From the NCBI GenBank assembly GCA_014240055.1, contig JAAZXP010000039.1, positions 1 through 10,520 of the forward strand: a stretch of 10,520 nucleotides of DNA. Reading direction: 5' to 3'. A program made the translations under genes and the position numbers. This DNA is from Methanobacteriota archaeon. Lineage in GTDB: Archaea; Thermoplasmatota; Poseidoniia; MGIII; CG-Epi1. A model generated the notes under the pieces. The model saw only the letters and a program-made list of their open reading frames with translations. It was not told the origin of the DNA and ran no database searches. Shown here piece by piece: positions 1 to 7,244 of this stretch (position 1 is the stretch's first letter; every line of letters begins with the position of its first letter).

Positions 1-444
1 TTCTGGTTCTAAAACTTCACTCTGAACAACCTCTTCAAAGGCTTCAGTTGCTTCTTCGATTACAGTTCCAGCAACTTCTCCAGTAGTAACAGTTGAAACA
101 TCATCGATTTGCATGTCCCAATCACTGGTTGCTTCAACTATATCAACTTCGGCTACAGGTGAGGCCATAGGTATGGCAGCTTGAATAGGTTCTACCATTT
201 CAAAATCATCTTCAATTTCCACAACTGAAGGAAGTGACTTTACTTCTTCTTCAAAGTCTATTTGCTCAAGTGGTGCATCTTCCAAAGCTTGTGCCCAGAC
301 TGAACAAACTCTTGCGACAGGCTCATTTATCCTTAAACACGTTACACAGATATTCGCATTATCAGGTTGCCAAATACAGGGCTGACTAGGTAAATTATCT
401 AGAAATTCGCGTATTGATCCATAACTTTGTGGTTGTCCTGCCAT
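1..444 (-). CDS. Unknown protein with four-Cys N-terminus and acidic tail (3' partial)
   Basis: I do not recognise this protein. The reading frame is open from an ATG at 444 to the left edge, 148 codons without a stop, so the C-terminus lies outside the window. The N-terminal ~50 residues hold four cysteines (C23, C33, C36, C47; spacing C-x9-C-x2-C-x10-C) that could bind a metal, though the spacing matches no zinc finger I can name. From about residue 55 the protein becomes strongly acidic and low in complexity, rich in Glu, Asp, Val, Ala and Ser, and looks disordered. No signal peptide or membrane segment is visible in this part. The start is well supported by a Shine-Dalgarno sequence (GAGGTGA) four bases upstream. 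It follows a glycosyltransferase on the same strand after 113 bp, so it may be a separate transcript. That it is a real gene is fairly sure; its function is unknown. Confidence 0.75.
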   Translation of the reverse strand, partial: MAGQPQSYGSIREFLDNLPSQPCIWQPDNANICVTCLRINEPVARVCSVWAQALEDAPLEQIDFEEEVKSLPSVVEIEDDFEMVEPIQAAIPMASPVAEVDIVEATSDWDMQIDDVSTVTTGEVAGTVIEEATEAFEEVVQSEVLEPE

Positions 445-448
445 TTTT

Positions 449-455
449 TCACCTC
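449..455 (-). promoter_or_regulatory. Shine-Dalgarno site of the four-Cys protein gene
   Basis: On the minus strand GAGGTGA lies four bases before the ATG at 444. The following stretch, AGGTGAAAAAATG, is identical to the one preceding the HMG-CoA synthase ATG at 8287. This fixes the start and shows that the mRNA has a leader. Confidence 0.7.
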
Positions 456-516
456 GTTGAAATTATCCCAGATTCGATACTTTCGTATTATGCTGGAGTT
501 AGTATAGTTTTCGACT

Positions 517-535
517 ACTATAAAATATTATATTA
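517..535 (-). promoter_or_regulatory. Possible TATA-type promoter for the leftmost gene
   Basis: The gap between the glycosyltransferase and the leftmost gene (445-557) contains an AT-only stretch that reads on the minus strand as a TATA-like sequence (AATATTTTATAG). A start of transcription about 25 bp downstream would leave a leader of roughly 50 nt, in line with the Shine-Dalgarno site. A 6-bp inverted repeat (TATAGT at 503-508, ACTATA at 517-522) overlaps it. Weak evidence, since the region is AT-rich throughout. Confidence 0.3.
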
Positions 536-557
536 TGTTCTTACGTGGCAAAATCAA

Positions 558-1655
558 TTAGTTAGAGTTTGTATATTGTTTTATAATATTCAGAAGATTA
601 TTTTCTCTAGCTTCCCATATGAATTTACTTCTCGTAAATTTTTTGCCAGATTCACCCATATTAGCATAATTTTTATCTTTAATCATTTCTATTATTTTTT
701 TGGATATTAATTCTATATTCTCAGAATCAATACAAATCCCACAATTTCCATTTTTTACTAAACTTTCTAGGAGAGGGCCTTTTGAGGTTATGACTGGAAT
801 TCCCATTATCAAATATTCGAAAATTTTTGTAGATATTGCATTACGATATCTTTTTTGATTTTGTAATAGACAAAGACCTATTGATGCTTCAGAAAAGATT
901 GGGGCCAAATCGCGATAATTTACCCATCCTAACCAGTTAATATTTAGTCCATTTTTTTCATCAAACTCGTATGCCCATTTTTCTAGTTCAGAATCATAAA
1001 AACCTCCAACAATAGTCATAGAAATATCGAATTCTTTTCTTACAAGATTGAAAGCTTCCAACATGACTTTTACTCCTCTCTTACGTGTTAGTCCTCCAAC
1101 GTATAGTAAATTTGGTTCTTTTTTGGGAGTATTATTTTTTTCAGGAAAATCAGCTAATGTTGGATAATTAGGGATAACTGTGACTTTTCCAAATTTAGCT
1201 AATTGTCTTCCCAATAAATTATCTACGGTTACAATATGTTCTACTTTTGGAGCTGCTATTTTCATCATTATTTCAGTTAGGACAGCAGCTAAGTTTCCTT
1301 GCAACTCTTTCTTCATAGGGATTAAATATTCATGACAGTCCCAAATTACAGGTTTTTTTGTTAATGTTTTTAAAACTAGGCTGTAGACTAATGGGTCAAA
1401 TTCATGACAATAAAATAAGTCATAATTGCCCCTGAGGGCTTGCTTAATTAATCGATAGGCCACGATACCAGGTGGTCCATTTTTAGAAAAACACCTAACT
1501 TTTATTCCTTCTAAGTCTCGTGTTTCTGACGATATATGTGGTGTTAGGATTTCTATATTGTGGCCTGCTTTCTTCATACTTACAACCTCTTTGTACACTC
1601 TTTGATCGAAAGGGCTGAAAAATTCCCTATCACAAACTATTGCAATATTTGCCAC
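558..1655 (-). CDS. GT-B glycosyltransferase, family 4-like
   Basis: Predicted to transfer a sugar from a nucleotide-sugar donor to a glycan, lipid or protein acceptor on the cytoplasmic side; donor and acceptor cannot be told. At 365 residues it has the usual GT-B length. The N-terminal acceptor domain (about 1-165) starts with an alternating hydrophobic strand (MANIAIVCD) and contains YDLFYCHEFDP (78-88) and WDCHEY (105-110), typical of this fold. The linker VIPNYP (160-165) leads to the donor domain: LLYVGGLTRKRG (183-194), IVGG (215-218) and STKIFEYLIMGIPVI (275-289), which takes the place of the family's E-x7-E donor motif. No signal peptide or clear membrane helix. The start is a GTG at 1655; the nearby ATG is in another frame. 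It is divergent from a second glycosyltransferase with 48 bp between them. Class is confident, substrate unknown. Confidence 0.85.
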   Translation of the reverse strand: MANIAIVCDREFFSPFDQRVYKEVVSMKKAGHNIEILTPHISSETRDLEGIKVRCFSKNGPPGIVAYRLIKQALRGNYDLFYCHEFDPLVYSLVLKTLTKKPVIWDCHEYLIPMKKELQGNLAAVLTEIMMKIAAPKVEHIVTVDNLLGRQLAKFGKVTVIPNYPTLADFPEKNNTPKKEPNLLYVGGLTRKRGVKVMLEAFNLVRKEFDISMTIVGGFYDSELEKWAYEFDEKNGLNINWLGWVNYRDLAPIFSEASIGLCLLQNQKRYRNAISTKIFEYLIMGIPVITSKGPLLESLVKNGNCGICIDSENIELISKKIIEMIKDKNYANMGESGKKFTRSKFIWEARENNLLNIIKQYTNSN

Positions 1656-1703
1656 ATCACCCTATGGCGGCAGTTCTAAAACCTGTTCATTCATACAATA
1701 TTT

Positions 1704-2819
1704 GTGAAAGTACTCATGGTAGCTCCTTCTGTGAGGGTTCCAGACACTTTGGGGCAGACGTTGCATCAGTTGGCACTTGCCAATGGTCTTGCTAAAAAAG
1801 GGCACGAGGTTACTTTGTTGTGTCGGTGTGATAAAGAGAAGATTGATTTTTCTACTTTCAGTCCAAATTTGAATTTGGTTACAATTGTCAATCCAGGGAT
1901 ACCTTTTGAGAGAGTAATATTTACGCAGCATGCTTATCAGAAAGTTAAATCTGAGATAAGTAGGAATGATTTTGATATAGTCCATGATAGGGGTTATATT
2001 TTTGCAGGATCAGGAGTTCAGGCAGCTTCCGAAATGGGTGTAAAATCTATTCTTCAAGTAGATGATAATTGGATGCGTTCGGAATTATCTGCTACTAAAG
2101 TTGCTAAATTTTGGCCTTATAATAAATCCGCAATTCACTCATGTAAACAGCAGATAGAATTAGCAAATGGTGGTTTTACAGTGAGTTCTATACTTAGAGA
2201 TCAGATATCTAAATGGAATCCGAAGGCCAAAGATTTTTCAGTTATACAAAATGGGTATGAAGATGATTTGTTTAATCTTGATATCAAGCCTTTAGGGATT
2301 AAGAAAAAATTAGGAATTAAGAGTAAAATGGCTGTTTTTGTTGGAGCTTTGGGTCCGTGGCATGGTACTGATGAGTTGGTAGATATTGCTCAATCTAATT
2401 CTTCCATAGATGTAGTTGTAGCAGGTGGAGGTTATGGACATAATTTACCTCAAATGGATAATTTACATCACATAGGTAGATTGGAAAGAGATGAAGTTCC
2501 TGGTTTACTGATTGAAGCAGATATAGGATTAGCACCTTATCCTAACATAGATTATGGCTTTTCCCCTTTGAAAATTTACGAGTACATGGGTTGTAAATTA
2601 CCTGTTATTGCCACATTATTACCTTCAGTTAAAGAAGCTACACAGGGGCATGCATTGTTAGTACGTCCAGGTCAAATGGCAGATGCAATCTCTAAAATAT
2701 TACCTAATACAAAGCTGTTAGAAAGCATGGCAAACTCAGCTTATAATTTTGCAACTCAACAGCGAACTTGGTCTCAAACAATCGATAAAACAATTTCTCT
2801 TTATGAGGGTATTTTATGA
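1704..2819 (+). CDS. GT-B glycosyltransferase, family 4-like
   Basis: A second predicted retaining glycosyltransferase, 371 residues, only distantly similar by eye to its divergent neighbour. The N-terminal domain begins KVLMVAPSV and has a Gly-containing helix after the first strand (TLGQTLHQLALANGLAKKGH, 15-34) and DIVHDRG (91-97). VIQNGYEDD (180-188) marks the domain junction. The donor domain shows VFVGALGPWHGTDEL (211-225), VVVAGGGYG (237-245) and GFSPLKIYEYMGCKLPVIA (285-303), the nucleotide-sugar-binding segment. No signal peptide or membrane helix. The start is a GTG at 1704; there is no good Shine-Dalgarno site, so the transcript may be leaderless. Its stop overlaps the pantoate kinase start by four bases (ATGA), which indicates co-transcription and translational coupling. 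The sugar and acceptor are not predictable. Confidence 0.85.
   Translation: MKVLMVAPSVRVPDTLGQTLHQLALANGLAKKGHEVTLLCRCDKEKIDFSTFSPNLNLVTIVNPGIPFERVIFTQHAYQKVKSEISRNDFDIVHDRGYIFAGSGVQAASEMGVKSILQVDDNWMRSELSATKVAKFWPYNKSAIHSCKQQIELANGGFTVSSILRDQISKWNPKAKDFSVIQNGYEDDLFNLDIKPLGIKKKLGIKSKMAVFVGALGPWHGTDELVDIAQSNSSIDVVVAGGGYGHNLPQMDNLHHIGRLERDEVPGLLIEADIGLAPYPNIDYGFSPLKIYEYMGCKLPVIATLLPSVKEATQGHALLVRPGQMADAISKILPNTKLLESMANSAYNFATQQRTWSQTIDKTISLYEGIL
2805..2810 (+). promoter_or_regulatory. Shine-Dalgarno site of pantoate kinase
   Basis: GAGGGT sits five bases before the pantoate kinase ATG at 2816, inside the last codons of the glycosyltransferase. It supports that start and re-initiation at the 4-bp overlap. 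Confidence 0.5.
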
Positions 2820-3631
2820 GTTTTGTCCCAGGTCATATTAGCTTAACATTTTCTGTATGGCCCAATGCAGATCCTTTAGCAATGGGCTCGATAGGTATGG
2901 GAGTCGTCCTTCCTCAGGGAGTTCACTGTGCAGTTGTTAAAGAAGAAAAAAATAGTGATGAAAATATAGTAATTAGGAAGGGAGAGACTGTTGAAGATCC
3001 AGTCACTTTAAGGGCAATAGAATTACTTGGTTTTCATAATAAAGGATTAACAATATATCTAAGACATGACCTTCCTATAGGCTCAGGTTTTGGAATCTCT
3101 GGAGCTTCAGCTTTAGCTGCATGTTTAGAACTAGAGAAAGATTTAGATTTGTGCATTAAAGCGGCACATCAGGCTGAAATAGAATTTAAGACTGGTTTAG
3201 GTGATGTTATCGCGATTGCAACCTCTCTTAAAAATCATATTTTTCCATGTATCGTAATTCGTCATGAGCCAGGGTATGGAGGTAAAGTTGATTTTTTCCC
3301 TATTAAAGAAAAATTTTTAGTTTGTATTTCAGGTTTAGGTAGAGAGACTTCTGAGATAATATCTGATAAAAAATGGATTGAAATTATAAATTCGGCGGCT
3401 TTGGGAATTGAATTTAATGAAGTTACAATACGTTCAGCCATAAAAATAGGCCGTTCTTTTACTGAAAAATCAGGTTTAATCAATAAAAATATTTCTGTGA
3501 TTTTTGACGACACTCCAATTGGAGCTGTATCTACAGTTGCTCATCTTGGAACTTCAATAATTGCTATATCTGATGATTTACCAAAGCTTAGTGAATCCTT
3601 GGAAAAGTTTGGAGAAATTCGAAATTATTAA
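2816..3631 (+). CDS. Archaeal pantoate kinase (GHMP superfamily)
   Basis: Predicted to phosphorylate pantoate with ATP to 4-phosphopantoate, the archaeal route to CoA, in which phosphopantothenate synthetase acts next. The 271-residue protein has the N-terminal FVPGHIS signature (3-9) typical of this family, the glycine-rich ATP-binding GHMP motif PIGSGFGISGASAL (87-100), and TGLGDV (126-131), where D130 is the likely catalytic or metal-associated acid. A Gly-Thr-Ser segment (LGTSIIAI, 244-251) lies where the third GHMP motif is expected but is a weak match. The start ATG overlaps the upstream glycosyltransferase stop and has a Shine-Dalgarno site. The 3' end overlaps the convergent LonB gene by 4 bp. 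The usual functional partner, phosphopantothenate synthetase, is not in the window. Another archaeal GHMP kinase is possible, but FVPGHI plus TGLGDV favour pantoate kinase. Confidence 0.8.
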   Translation: MSFVPGHISLTFSVWPNADPLAMGSIGMGVVLPQGVHCAVVKEEKNSDENIVIRKGETVEDPVTLRAIELLGFHNKGLTIYLRHDLPIGSGFGISGASALAACLELEKDLDLCIKAAHQAEIEFKTGLGDVIAIATSLKNHIFPCIVIRHEPGYGGKVDFFPIKEKFLVCISGLGRETSEIISDKKWIEIINSAALGIEFNEVTIRSAIKIGRSFTEKSGLINKNISVIFDDTPIGAVSTVAHLGTSIIAISDDLPKLSESLEKFGEIRNY

Positions 3632-5583
3632 GCAATAGGTTTTGCAGCCTTTCCCGAGATATTAGTTTTAGGTAAAAATTTTGCCAGATTATTTAGTAGT
3701 CCATCTTTTCCAGGACCAGCTACTAGTATATTGTCTAAAACATCCTTTAATGATGAAACTGGAATAATAGTTATCATATCCTTATATTTTGATTCTATAA
3801 GTACATCTTGCATATTCATAGAAGGTATTAGAACTTTTGTCACTCCAGACTCAGCTGCAGCTTCAATCTTGGCAGTAACTCCTCCAACTGGTAAAACTTG
3901 TCCTCTAACACTTAATGATCCTGTTAATGCTACAGTTTGGTCGACTTCAGCGTTTTCTAAAGCTGAAATTACTGCAGTGGCAATAGATACAGAAGCTGAA
4001 TCACCTTCAACGCCTTCATATGCACCTACAAATTGAACATGAATATCATATTTTGATATGTCTTCTCCAGTGTATTTTTTAATTAATGCAGATACATTTT
4101 CAACAGCTTCCTTTGCAATTTCTCCTAATTTACCTGTTGCTACAATTTTACCCGCATTTCTTGATTGAGCTGGTGTTACTTCAGCCACTATTGGCATCAT
4201 AATTCCGGCCATCTCAGACATGCCTGAGTTAGCACCCATTACTGCCAAACCGTTAACCATTCCAATTTCGGAACCTTCAATAGAATACATTTTGTAGTCT
4301 TTTCGACGCTCTACGTAACGATCCGCGATTTGTTGTTCAAGTGGTTTTGCTATGGTTTTAGCTTTGAGAACGTGTGCTGCAGTTACAGTTTTATCTCCTA
4401 GTTCATTTGCAATATCTCCAGCAACTCTAACCAAGCCACCTAGCTCTCTTAATCTCAAACTCAGATGATTTTGTCTTCCAGCTCTACGTTGAGCTTCATG
4501 TATTATTTCACCGACAGCTTCTTTTGAAAAGTGTCCTATTTTTTCATCCTTCGCTACTTCTTGAGCAATAAATCTAACTAATTTTTCTCTGTTTTCCTGT
4601 GAATCCGGTATTGTAGAATTCATAAATATTTCATATCCATAACCTCTGATTCTACTTCTAAGCGCAGGATGCATACCTTGAATTGCATCTAAATTTCCAG
4701 CAGCGACCAAAACAAAATTACACGGTACTGGTTCAGTTTTAGTCATGGCGCCAGCTGAACGTTCAGACTGTCCCGATATTGAGAATTCTCCCTCTTGTAT
4801 GGCAGTCAGTAATGATTGCTGGGATTCGATTCTTAGTAAATTAATTTCATCAATGTACAATACTCCCATGTGTGATTTGTGAATTGCCCCTGCCTCTACA
4901 CGGTCGTGAGCTGGAGTTTCAAGTCCACCAGATTGGAAAGGGTCGTGTCTTACATCACCTAAAAGAGCGCCTGCATGAGTTCCCGTTGCATCAACAAAAG
5001 GTGCAGTCATGTCTTTGTCATGAAGTACTAATCCCTTAGGAACATTTGCGTTATCACTACGTTGGTTAGTATATCTTAGAGCCATGAAAACAAAAGCTGC
5101 AGCAATTAGACTGTAGAATACAATCATAGGATTACTAAAACCTGTAGCAATAAACCAAAGAATACCGAACATGACAATTAGTCCGACGATCATCATTTGT
5201 GACTTGGCCTTCTTTTCTTTTTCAATCATTGCTTGAGCTTTTTGTACTTGAACTATTTCTTTACCTTTTCCAGCAGGTACAACACGAACTCTAGGTTCAT
5301 TGTTATCTTCATGATTATTATAAACTAAAACATCTTGCAGTTCTTCTTTAGGTAAAAGTTCTGAAATTGAACGTGCCAGCATGGACTTTCCAGTTCCAGG
5401 ATCTCCGATAAGCATCACATGTCTTCTTTGTTCGGCAGCTTTTCTTATAATTTCAACACCATGTTTTTGACCAATTACTTGGTCGATTAACATTTTAGGT
5501 ACTGCAATGTCCTCAGTGGAGTCCATTTCTAAGTCTTTAACCCATTCACGTGGGTCTTGCAAAATTTCATCTTTTTTAGACAT
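3628..5583 (-). CDS. lonB: Archaeal membrane-bound ATP-dependent protease LonB
   Basis: Membrane-anchored AAA+ protease that unfolds and degrades cytosolic and membrane proteins with ATP; it normally works as a hexamer. At 651 residues it has the expected archaeal layout. Walker A is GDPGTGKS (60-67). A two-helix membrane hairpin (about 130-148 and 151-169) is inserted in the ATPase domain before Walker B (VLYIDE, 241-246). A sensor-1-like segment VAAGN (293-297) and an arginine region RSRIRG (309-314) follow. The protease domain carries the Ser-Lys dyad: S529 in EGDSAS and K572 in GGVTAK, 43 residues apart, the same spacing as in bacterial Lon. The start ATG at 5583 is preceded by a TATA-like box about 30 bp upstream and no Shine-Dalgarno site, suggesting its own leaderless promoter although the mevalonate operon ends only 45 bp upstream on the same strand. 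The stop overlaps the convergent pantoate kinase gene. Confidence 0.97.
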   Translation of the reverse strand: MSKKDEILQDPREWVKDLEMDSTEDIAVPKMLIDQVIGQKHGVEIIRKAAEQRRHVMLIGDPGTGKSMLARSISELLPKEELQDVLVYNNHEDNNEPRVRVVPAGKGKEIVQVQKAQAMIEKEKKAKSQMMIVGLIVMFGILWFIATGFSNPMIVFYSLIAAAFVFMALRYTNQRSDNANVPKGLVLHDKDMTAPFVDATGTHAGALLGDVRHDPFQSGGLETPAHDRVEAGAIHKSHMGVLYIDEINLLRIESQQSLLTAIQEGEFSISGQSERSAGAMTKTEPVPCNFVLVAAGNLDAIQGMHPALRSRIRGYGYEIFMNSTIPDSQENREKLVRFIAQEVAKDEKIGHFSKEAVGEIIHEAQRRAGRQNHLSLRLRELGGLVRVAGDIANELGDKTVTAAHVLKAKTIAKPLEQQIADRYVERRKDYKMYSIEGSEIGMVNGLAVMGANSGMSEMAGIMMPIVAEVTPAQSRNAGKIVATGKLGEIAKEAVENVSALIKKYTGEDISKYDIHVQFVGAYEGVEGDSASVSIATAVISALENAEVDQTVALTGSLSVRGQVLPVGGVTAKIEAAAESGVTKVLIPSMNMQDVLIESKYKDMITIIPVSSLKDVLDNILVAGPGKDGLLNNLAKFLPKTNISGKAAKPIA

Positions 5584-5608
5584 TTGATATATAGAATCAA
5601 TGTCTATA

Positions 5609-5617
5609 GATATATAA
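5609..5617 (-). promoter_or_regulatory. TATA-like box of lonB
   Basis: TTATATATC on the minus strand is centred 30 bp before the lonB ATG, the geometry expected for a leaderless archaeal transcript. Between box and start lies a 6-bp inverted repeat (TATAGA at 5590-5595, TCTATA at 5603-5608, 7-bp spacer) which could be an operator but is short and AT-rich. Confidence 0.5.
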
Positions 5618-5628
5618 GTTTCTAAGAA

Positions 5629-6078
5629 TTATAGTTCGATATTAGATAAGCTTTCATCTTCTTCTTCAATCTCAGGTATTTCCTTCAGAGCAAATTTAGT
5701 TCCATAGTGCAGTATTCCACTCTCACTGTCCTCTCCTAATTTTCTAAATACCGCTTTTACCTTCATACCTGGTTTCACTGTCTTAGGGTCACAATCGACA
5801 ATTTGTGATGTGATTCTTGGTCCTTCATCTAGTTTGATAATGGCCATACAGTAGGGTCCGAACATTTCGTATCCAGTTTGAGATTGGTGTACCACAGTTG
5901 CATTAACTACTTCTCCATCACCTTTGAATTGGTAATCTTCCATTGTTCCCATAGATTCACGTCCAGCTTCAGGGTCGAATGATCTTCTTGGAAAATGATA
6001 TGTTTTAGTTAACTTACAGTAAGATCCAATGAGGTTATATCTTGTACCTAATTCTCTCCAAAATCGCGGTACAGACAT
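5629..6078 (-). CDS. DUF35 OB-fold protein, thiolase/HMG-CoA synthase partner
   Basis: Proteins of this family are non-catalytic scaffolds; in methanogenic archaea one bridges thiolase and HMG-CoA synthase into a channelling complex. This 149-residue protein has an N-terminal helix with FWRELGTRYNLIGS (6-19), a region equivalent to the rubredoxin-type zinc ribbon, and an OB fold from about 50 to 135 (GEVVNATVVH, 55-64; GPYCMAIIKL, 74-83; GMKVKAVFRKL, 103-113), then an acidic C-terminal tail. The zinc ribbon is degenerate: family members usually have C-x2-C-x10-C-x2-C here, but only C21 is kept and the other positions read T24, D35 and A38, while the intervening HFPRR (28-32) is retained. The start ATG overlaps the thiolase stop by one base (TAATG) and has a GGAGG seven bases upstream. 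It is the last gene of the operon. Confidence 0.88.
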   Translation of the reverse strand: MSVPRFWRELGTRYNLIGSYCKLTKTYHFPRRSFDPEAGRESMGTMEDYQFKGDGEVVNATVVHQSQTGYEMFGPYCMAIIKLDEGPRITSQIVDCDPKTVKPGMKVKAVFRKLGEDSESGILHYGTKFALKEIPEIEEEDESLSNIEL

Positions 6079-7244
6079 TATTCAGCCTCCAATATGTGTA
6101 CAACTGCAGTAGCTGCAGTACCACCATGGTTCTCGACCATTCCAATTTTAGCATTTTTCACTTGTCTATCTCCAGCATCTCCTCTAAGTTGCTGGACAAT
6201 TTCGACTACTTGGGCAATACCTGTAGCTCCTGGCGCGTGTCCTCTAGCTTTTAGGCCTCCACTAGTATTGACTGGTATTTTCCCTCCAATTTTGGTTTCA
6301 CCTTCCATAATTTTTGTTCCAGCTTCTCCCCTTTTGAATATACCTATTTCTTCTAATGCAATAATTTCAGAAATAGTGAAATTATCATGAATTTCAATTA
6401 CATCTAAATCACTTGGACTTTTGCCACAGCTTTCAAAGGCTCTTTTAGCTGCTACTCCGATTGCAGGCATTCGATTCAAATATTTTCGATGGTGTAAGCT
6501 TAAAGTATCTGAGGCTTGTCCTGATCCTATTATTTTTATTGATTTTTTAGTAAATTTCGATGCTTTTTCAGAAGCACAAAGAATTACTGCTGCAGCCCCA
6601 TCACTATTTGGTGCACAGTCAAGCATCCTTAATGGGCTTGAAACAATTCCTGAGTTTGAAACAGCTTCAGAACTTACTTTGAAAGGAAATTGAGCCATTG
6701 GATTCATTGAAGCATGATAATGATTCTTTTCAGAAACTGCAGACATTTGTTCTCTTGTAGTTCCGTATTCATCAATATGACTTTGAGCAATCATTGCATG
6801 TAATGACGCAAAGGTTGCACCAGCTTTAGATTCCCACTGTTCATCAGAACCCATACTCACCGTATAAGATGATTCAGAATCGCTCACATCAGTCATTTTT
6901 TCAGCTCCACCAACAACTGCAATATCGATGAATCCTCCTGCAATTGCCATGTATGCTTGTCTTAGTGCTAAACCTCCTGATGCTGATGCAGCTTCAACTC
7001 TAGTTGCAGGTACATGATTGTTAGTTAAACCACAATAGTCAGCCATTAATGCACTTACATGTTCTTGTTGCAAAGTCGAACCTGCTGCCATGTTTCCGAT
7101 ATACAAAGCATCAATATCTTTACTCGTAATTCCGGCATCACTAATTGCAGCTAAACCAGTCTCCAGACCTAACTGACGAAGAGATTTATCCCATAATTCA
7201 CCAAATTTGGTTATTCCCGTACCAATTATACTTACATCTCTCAT
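6078..7244 (-). CDS. Thiolase (archaeal acetyl-CoA acetyltransferase type) with Ser at the catalytic Cys position
   Basis: By family and context this should condense two acetyl-CoA into acetoacetyl-CoA, the first step of the mevalonate pathway, feeding the HMG-CoA synthase encoded just upstream. The 388-residue length fits the archaeal/SCP2-like thiolases. The second-half active-site segments are intact: HDNFT (286-290), SGGLKARGHAPGATG (328-342) with H336, and ENHGGT (371-376). The nucleophile segment is not: RVEAASASGG (82-91) has S87 (TCA, 6984-6986) where relatives have the acyl-carrying Cys, in VEAACASGG. Changing TCA to a Cys codon needs two substitutions, so a single read error cannot explain it. 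The start overlaps the HMG-CoA synthase stop (ATGA). It may be a slow Ser thiolase, a non-thiolase Claisen or aldolase enzyme (thiolase-like aldolases with DUF35 partners, such as Ltp2 of steroid breakdown, lack this Cys), or a structural partner. Confidence 0.88.
   Translation of the reverse strand: MRDVSIIGTGITKFGELWDKSLRQLGLETGLAAISDAGITSKDIDALYIGNMAAGSTLQQEHVSALMADYCGLTNNHVPATRVEAASASGGLALRQAYMAIAGGFIDIAVVGGAEKMTDVSDSESSYTVSMGSDEQWESKAGATFASLHAMIAQSHIDEYGTTREQMSAVSEKNHYHASMNPMAQFPFKVSSEAVSNSGIVSSPLRMLDCAPNSDGAAAVILCASEKASKFTKKSIKIIGSGQASDTLSLHHRKYLNRMPAIGVAAKRAFESCGKSPSDLDVIEIHDNFTISEIIALEEIGIFKRGEAGTKIMEGETKIGGKIPVNTSGGLKARGHAPGATGIAQVVEIVQQLRGDAGDRQVKNAKIGMVENHGGTAATAVVHILEAE
6086..6090 (-). 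promoter_or_regulatory. Shine-Dalgarno site of the DUF35 gene
   Basis: GGAGG on the minus strand lies seven bases before the DUF35 ATG at 6078, within the final codons of the thiolase gene. It supports that start despite the one-base overlap. Confidence 0.55.

Noticed and set aside
414..710. 98-codon plus-strand open frame over the end of the first glycosyltransferase
   Set aside because: It lies antisense to two better-supported genes, crosses an AT-rich gap and has a Phe/Tyr/Ile-rich composition typical of antisense frames.
1662..1985. 107-codon minus-strand frame opposite the second glycosyltransferase
   Set aside because: Antisense to a gene with clear GT-B motifs, no recognisable motif of its own.
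5590..5608. Inverted repeat TATAGA...TCTATA before lonB as a firm operator
   Set aside because: Only six AT-rich base pairs per arm; likely by chance in such sequence, so it is mentioned only with the TATA box.
6094..6693. Two plus-strand frames (98 and 90 codons) inside the thiolase gene
   Set aside because: Shadow frames opposite a well-conserved coding region, with no plausible start signals.
6984..6986. Sequencing error as the source of Ser87 in the thiolase
   Set aside because: Both Cys codons (TGT, TGC) differ from TCA at two positions and the frame is undisturbed, so a single miscall is not enough.
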